64,000 bases of DNA, from positions 1 through 64,000 of the forward strand of contig CAJUIK010000003.1 of NCBI GenBank assembly GCA_910585875.1, read 5' to 3'. Origin of the DNA: an uncultured Eubacteriales bacterium. GTDB lineage: Bacteria > Bacillota > Clostridia > Oscillospirales > Butyricicoccaceae. How positions within the stretch are numbered: position 1 is the stretch's first letter; every line of letters starts with the position of its first letter. Both the position numbers and the translations under genes were made by a program. The notes beneath the pieces were generated by a model. It searched no databases, was not told the DNA's origin, and worked only from the letters and a program-made list of their open reading frames with translations. Below are positions 59,826 to 64,000 of this stretch, one piece after another.

Positions 59826-61409
59826 ATGAGAAAAAAACTGCGAATCCTCAGTCTATTGTTGGTTTTGACCATGGCTTTCGGCCTATTCGCCGGGTGCGGC
59901 AAAGACGAGCCGGCGCCTGCCGATAAGCCCAGCGACAATCCTTCGACCAGCGACGACGGCAAAAAGCCCGAAACGAACGGCGGCTCTGCCAAAGATACCC
60001 TTGTGGTAGCCACTATGGGCGAAGCGCCGGCCCTTTCTTCGGTGGGGCACAACTCGGTGGCCGGCGACTACATGAATTCTTTGAACAACGCCACGTTGTT
60101 CCGCAGCAATACCGACACCTTGGAGCCCGAACCCTATCTGGTGGAGAGTTATGAAAACATTAGCGACACAGTATGGGAGTTCAAGCTGAAATCCGGCGTC
60201 AAATACCACAACGGCGAGACTGTGACCGCCGAGGATGTCAAAGCCTCCATCGAGTGGGCCCAAGGCTTCCCCGAAGTCAACCTGTATAACCGGGATATCA
60301 TCAATATCGAGGTTGTGGATGATTTGACAGTCCGCATGGAAACCCCCGCCGCCGACGCCATGATGTTGAGCAACCTGTGCCACCATGGCAACGCCGTCGT
60401 TCCCAAGGCTCTGATCGACGGAGGCCACGATTTTAACGCCGACCCTGTGGGATGCGGCCCCTTCAAGTTTGTCAAATGGAACCGGGGCGACAGCGTGGAG
60501 TTCGAGGCGTTTGAGGATTATTTCCTGGGCGCCCCGAAAATCAAGCACATGATTTGGAAAATCATCCCTGAGGGATCCTCCCGGACCATCGCCCTGGAAG
60601 CCGGTGAAATCGACTTCATCATCGAAGTGGAAGCTATGGACGCCGACCGGCTGCGGTCCAACGACGACATCGAAGTGCTCCAATTCAACCACACAAGCCA
60701 TAACTGGCTGATGCTGAACAACGAGAAGCCCGGCCTGGATAACCAGGACGTGCGCCACGCCATCAACAGCGCTATCGATAAAGAAAGCGTTGTGACCGTG
60801 GCCTACAACGGCTTGGCCACCCCTTCTCTGTCCGCCGTCCCCATGAACTTTGAGGGCGCCACAGAAGAGAACGCCGACGTTTACGACGTGGAAAAGGCCA
60901 AAGAGTATATGCAGAAATCTGGAGTGGACCCGGCTTCCATTGAATTGGCCATCATCTGCTCCGACGATACGAAGAAACGGGCCGGCGAAGTCGTTCAGGC
61001 CAACCTGAAGGAAATCGGCGTCAACGCCACCATTGAAAGCATGGACCTGGCCACTTATCTGGCCGCCACCACAGAAGGCAATTTCACCGGCGCCATCGGC
61101 GGTTTTACCTCCAGCAACCTGCTGAGTTATGTGCTGGGCGTTTATCACTCCAGCTCCATCAACGCCTCCAACAAAACTCGCCTGGTGGACGCCAAGGTCG
61201 ACGAACTAATTGACAAGGCGAAAGTCACCCTGGACCCGGCAGAGCGCAAGGGCATTATGGAAGAGCTGTCCGCCCGCCTGAACGAGCTGTGCTCTCAGGC
61301 TCCTTTGTATCAGCCTCTGACTCTGCGGGCTTATAAGAAGGGCCTGGAAGGCGTCAAGGTCAGCGATAGCGGCGGCATCCGTTTTGAAGACGTGTACTGG
61401 GCCGCATAA
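59826..61409 (+). CDS. Peptide-type solute-binding lipoprotein, receptor 5
   Basis: A 527-residue family-5 receptor (lipobox FAGC; GEAPALSSVGHNSVAGDYMN near the mature N-terminus). The hallmark PEGSSRTIALEAGEIDFIIE is present, and the end GIRFEDVYWAA is shared in pattern with receptor 6. Its second half is nearly the same as in receptor 6, including an identical nucleotide run at 60840-60905 against 62592-62657. ATG 59826 is 9 nt after GGAG; ATG 59820 is too close. Confidence 0.93.
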   Translation: MRKKLRILSLLLVLTMAFGLFAGCGKDEPAPADKPSDNPSTSDDGKKPETNGGSAKDTLVVATMGEAPALSSVGHNSVAGDYMNSLNNATLFRSNTDTLEPEPYLVESYENISDTVWEFKLKSGVKYHNGETVTAEDVKASIEWAQGFPEVNLYNRDIINIEVVDDLTVRMETPAADAMMLSNLCHHGNAVVPKALIDGGHDFNADPVGCGPFKFVKWNRGDSVEFEAFEDYFLGAPKIKHMIWKIIPEGSSRTIALEAGEIDFIIEVEAMDADRLRSNDDIEVLQFNHTSHNWLMLNNEKPGLDNQDVRHAINSAIDKESVVTVAYNGLATPSLSAVPMNFEGATEENADVYDVEKAKEYMQKSGVDPASIELAIICSDDTKKRAGEVVQANLKEIGVNATIESMDLATYLAATTEGNFTGAIGGFTSSNLLSYVLGVYHSSSINASNKTRLVDAKVDELIDKAKVTLDPAERKGIMEELSARLNELCSQAPLYQPLTLRAYKKGLEGVKVSDSGGIRFEDVYWAA

Positions 61410-61451
61410 ACCTGATTTCGCAAAGGCTGACAATAGAGATCGGCTGAAACG

Positions 61452-61503
61452 AAAGCTCCCCTCCGCTGGGATGGACCCGGCCCGGGCGGAGGGGAGCTTT
61501 ATA
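61452..61503 (+). terminator. Terminator-like hairpin between receptors 5 and 6
   Basis: AAAGCTCCCCTCCGC pairs with GCGGAGGGGAGCTTT around a GC-rich loop. The T-tract is short (TTTAT), so read-through into receptor 6 is possible. Confidence 0.7.
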
Positions 61504-61569
61504 GATTGTGCGAGAGAATTTAACAAGGGCCGGTCCCTTGTTAAAAAATAAATGGAGAGGTGACCGAAC

Positions 61570-63162
61570 ATGAGCAAGAAATTCCGCGCGCTCAGCCTGC
61601 TGTTGGTTTTGGTAATGGCCTTTGGCCTGTTTGCCGGGTGCAGCAAGGACGAGCCCGTCGACGACAAGGGCAATCAGCCCAGCGCCGGCGACGACGCCAA
61701 CAAACCCACAGACGATAAGCCCTCTGGAGGCGGCGACGCCGGCAAGGACAGCATCGTCATCGCCACCATGGGCGAAACCCCGTCTCTGTCTCCCACAGAG
61801 CACAACGCCGTGGCCGGCTCTTACATGAACAGCCTGACCTACAATATGCTGTTCCGCACAAACCAGGATACCCTGGAGCCCGAACCCGACCTGGTGGACA
61901 GCTATGAAAACGTCAGCGACACAGAGTGGCAGTTCAAGATTCATCAGGGCGTCAAGTTCCACAACGGCGAAACCATGACGGTGGAAGACGTCAAAGCCTC
62001 TCTGGAATGGGCCAAGGGATTCCCGGAAGTGAATCTGTATAACAACGATATCGTGAAAGTCGACATCATCGACGACGAGACCATCCAGATCACAACCGAC
62101 GGCCCGGACGCCATGCTGTTGAGCAACCTGTGCCACCATGGCAACGCCATCGTGCCCAAGGCCCTGATCGACAGCGATCACGACTTCAACACCGATCCCA
62201 TCGGCACCGGCCCTTATAAGTTCGTCAAGTGGAACCGGGGCGACAGCTTGGAATTTGAGGCTTTCTCGGATTTCTTCCGCGGCGAGCCCCCCATCAAGCA
62301 CATGACTTGGAAGATCATCCCCGAAGGATCCTCCCGGACCATCGCCCTGGAAGCTGGCGAAATTGACTTCATCATCGAAGTGGAAGCCATGGACGCCGAG
62401 CGCCTGCAGTCCAACGACGACATCGAAGTGATTCAGTTCAACCACACCAGTCACAACTGGATGATGCTGAACAACGAGAAGCCCGGCCTGGACAATCAGG
62501 ACGTGCGCCACGCCATCAACACCGCCATCGACAAGGAAAGCGTCGTTATGGTGGCCTATAATGGCCTGGCTACCCCCGCTTTGTCCGCCGTCCCCATGAA
62601 CTTTGAGGGCGCCACAGAAGAGAACGCCGACGTTTACGACGTGGAAAAGGCCAAAGAGTGGATGGATAAGTCCGGCGTGGACCCTGCTTCCATTGAAATT
62701 GCCATCATCTGTTCTGACGATACGAAGAAACGGGCCGGCGAAGTCGTCCAGGCCAACCTGAAGGAAATCGGCATCAACGCCACTATCGAAAGTATGGACC
62801 TGGCTACGTATCTGTCCGCTACAGCGGAAGGCAATTACACTGCGGCCATCGGCGGATATACCTCCAGCGATTTGCTGAGCTATGTGGTGGGCGTGTACCA
62901 TTCCAGCTCCATCAACGCTTCCAACAAGACTCGTTTGGTAGACGCCAAGGTCGACGAACTGATCGACAAGGCGAAAGTCACCCTGGACGCCGGCGAACGC
63001 GCCAAGATCTTCGAGGAACTGTCCGCCCGCCTGAACGAGCTGTGTTCTCAGGCGCCCCTGTATCAACCTTTGACTCTGCGCGCCTTTAAGAAGGGCCTGC
63101 AAAACGTCAAGGTCAGCGACAGCGGCGGCATCCGTTGGGAAGATATTTCCTGGGGCGCTTAA
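61570..63162 (+). CDS. Peptide-type solute-binding lipoprotein, receptor 6
   Basis: A 530-residue family-5 receptor, closest to receptors 5 and 7 (lipobox FAGC; MGETPSLSPTEHNAVAGSYM; PEGSSRTIALEAGEIDFIIE; end GIRWEDISWGA). GAGGTGA precedes ATG 61570. The intergenic space to receptor 5 is only 160 nt and, unlike the others, shows no TATAAT promoter, so it may depend on transcription through the preceding hairpin. Confidence 0.93.
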   Translation: MSKKFRALSLLLVLVMAFGLFAGCSKDEPVDDKGNQPSAGDDANKPTDDKPSGGGDAGKDSIVIATMGETPSLSPTEHNAVAGSYMNSLTYNMLFRTNQDTLEPEPDLVDSYENVSDTEWQFKIHQGVKFHNGETMTVEDVKASLEWAKGFPEVNLYNNDIVKVDIIDDETIQITTDGPDAMLLSNLCHHGNAIVPKALIDSDHDFNTDPIGTGPYKFVKWNRGDSLEFEAFSDFFRGEPPIKHMTWKIIPEGSSRTIALEAGEIDFIIEVEAMDAERLQSNDDIEVIQFNHTSHNWMMLNNEKPGLDNQDVRHAINTAIDKESVVMVAYNGLATPALSAVPMNFEGATEENADVYDVEKAKEWMDKSGVDPASIEIAIICSDDTKKRAGEVVQANLKEIGINATIESMDLATYLSATAEGNYTAAIGGYTSSDLLSYVVGVYHSSSINASNKTRLVDAKVDELIDKAKVTLDAGERAKIFEELSARLNELCSQAPLYQPLTLRAFKKGLQNVKVSDSGGIRWEDISWGA

Positions 63163-63199
63163 TCGAAGCCTGAACCAGAACGCGATATAACTTTTACAG

Positions 63200-63232
63200 T
63201 CCCCCGGAGTTTTCGCTCCGGGGGATTTTTTA
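63200..63232 (+). terminator. Terminator of receptor 6
   Basis: TCCCCCGGAG pairs with CTCCGGGGGA around TTTTCG, then TTTTTT. Confidence 0.92.
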
Positions 63233-63509
63233 ATTTCTTAAATATTGATTTCAAGATTCATTAATATCTTAATATAAATACAGGATCATGAACGAAAAAT
63301 CAATAAATTATTGGAAAATTTAAGATGTTATATGGAGAAACTGAGAAGAGGGAAAAGAAAATAAAATGGAGAAAATATTTGCGCATTTTCAAAAAATACA
63401 TCAAAAATTGGAATAAAATCAACAATATTTACGAAAATAAACAAAAATATTAATGGAATATTGATGAAAATGAGATAAAAATGAAGGAGAGAACACGGCA
63501 GGAACCCCC
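63233..63509. other. Very AT-rich intergenic region before receptor 7
   Basis: No gene found. It is far richer in A+T than anything else in the window, with repeated AATATT/ATTAAT-like words; no exact TTGTGCAA. Confidence 0.5.
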
Positions 63510-63538
63510 TTGCAAAGGGCGGAAAGAGGGTGTATAAT
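63510..63538 (+). promoter_or_regulatory. Promoter of receptor gene 7
   Basis: TTGCAA, 17-nt spacer, TATAAT. Confidence 0.78.
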
Positions 63539-63666
63539 TTGTCATGGATTGAAACTGTCTATTCACAATTTTGAAATAAATTTGTCAAAACAGACGGATT
63601 CAAGTTTCTCCACAGGATTCAATAGGGGGTTCCCTCTGTTGAAAATATAATTTGAGGTGACTGAAA

Positions 63667-64000
63667 ATGAGCAAAAAACTGCGCGTTCTCAGCCTGCTGC
63701 TGGTTCTGGCTATGGCTTTCGGCCTGTTTGCCGGGTGCAGCAAGGATGAGCCTGCCGACGACAAGGGCGATCAGCCCAGCGGCAGCGACGACGCCAACAA
63801 ACCCGAAGGCGATAAGCCCTCTGGCGGCGACGCCGCTGGCAAGGACAGCATCGTCATCGCCACCATGGGCGAGACTCCCTCCCTGTCTCCCGTGGAGCAC
63901 AACGCCGTGGCCGGCGACTACATGAACGGCCTGACTTACGCCACCCTGTTCCGCAGCAACGTCGACACTCTGGAACCCGAACCTTATTTGGTGGAGAGCT
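63667..64000 (+). CDS. Peptide-type solute-binding lipoprotein, receptor 7 (cut by window end)
   Basis: The first 111 residues of another paralog: signal peptide KKLRVLSLLLVLAMAFGLF, lipobox FAGC, an Asp/Gly/Ser/Lys linker, then MGETPSLSPVEHNAVAGDYM and LFRSNVDTLEPEPYLVES. It is closest to receptors 5 and 6. GAGGTGACTGAAA precedes ATG 63667. The gene continues past the right edge, so the array is longer than seen here. Confidence 0.92.
   Translation, partial: MSKKLRVLSLLLVLAMAFGLFAGCSKDEPADDKGDQPSGSDDANKPEGDKPSGGDAAGKDSIVIATMGETPSLSPVEHNAVAGDYMNGLTYATLFRSNVDTLEPEPYLVES

Overview
The window looks like chromosome of a GC-rich, low-oxygen, gut-type Firmicute (Clostridia; an Oscillospiraceae-like bacterium is my best guess). 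The signs are A+G-rich ribosome binding sites ahead of almost every gene, TTG and GTG starts, a Met T-box, flotillin/NfeD, DUF4364, DUF3048, DUF1836 and FapA-type proteins, and many Clostridia-style peptide ABC transporters. The taxon is inferred from gene content only; no rRNA is present.

Layout. 1-1.9 kb: the right end of a probable integrative element, with a tyrosine recombinase and a small XRE regulator abutting the 3' end of the tmRNA gene. 1.9-6.5 kb: ssrA, smpB, a PHP/EndoQ-like nuclease fused to a UvrD helicase, and tRNA-Arg. 6.6-10.7 kb: a hybrid histidine kinase coupled to an orphan solute-binding lipoprotein. 10.7-14 kb: flotillin, its NfeD-like partner, a DUF1836 regulator and a small membrane protein. 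14-20 kb: a Ca2+-type P-ATPase, a BlaR1/BlaI-like pair and an MBL-fold hydrolase. 20-23.1 kb: a four-gene cluster (GrpB-like, unknown, metallophosphoesterase, ADP-ribosylglycohydrolase). 23.2-27.3 kb: a small YtxH-like protein, an MGMT-like protein, a GNAT protein, a flavodoxin, a structured tandem repeat, and brnQ. 27.4-34.4 kb: an RpiR regulator divergent from a complete peptide ABC operon, with two 26-bp palindromes around the promoter. 34.5-38.5 kb: a YhfC-like membrane protein, a FapA-like protein, an excisionase-like/XRE divergent pair and tRNA-Ala. 39-41.8 kb: a methionine T-box followed by metNIQ. 41.8-46.7 kb: DUF6273-like, DUF3048, DUF4364 and DUF3298 proteins, a broken membrane gene, and a catalytically dead signal-peptidase-like protein.

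47-64 kb is the most striking part. A second peptide-type permease/ATPase set (two permeases, two ATPases) is flanked by at least seven paralogous family-5 solute-binding lipoproteins: one before it and six after, the last running off the window. The array almost certainly continues. Nearly every unit has its own promoter with 17-bp spacing (often TTGCAA-N17-TATAAT), its own terminator and a 400-580 nt A-rich leader. Many leaders carry the 8-mer TTGTGCAA or its complement TTGCACAA. The paralogs share near-identical nucleotide blocks, which suggests ongoing recombination or gene conversion. My reading is one membrane translocator served by a bank of separately transcribed receptors, a way to widen or switch the range of peptides taken up.

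In short, the window joins housekeeping genes (trans-translation, tRNAs, DNA repair) with envelope sensing and nutrient (peptide, methionine, branched-chain amino acid) uptake. The receptor array and its shared promoter architecture are the best candidates for an undescribed system.
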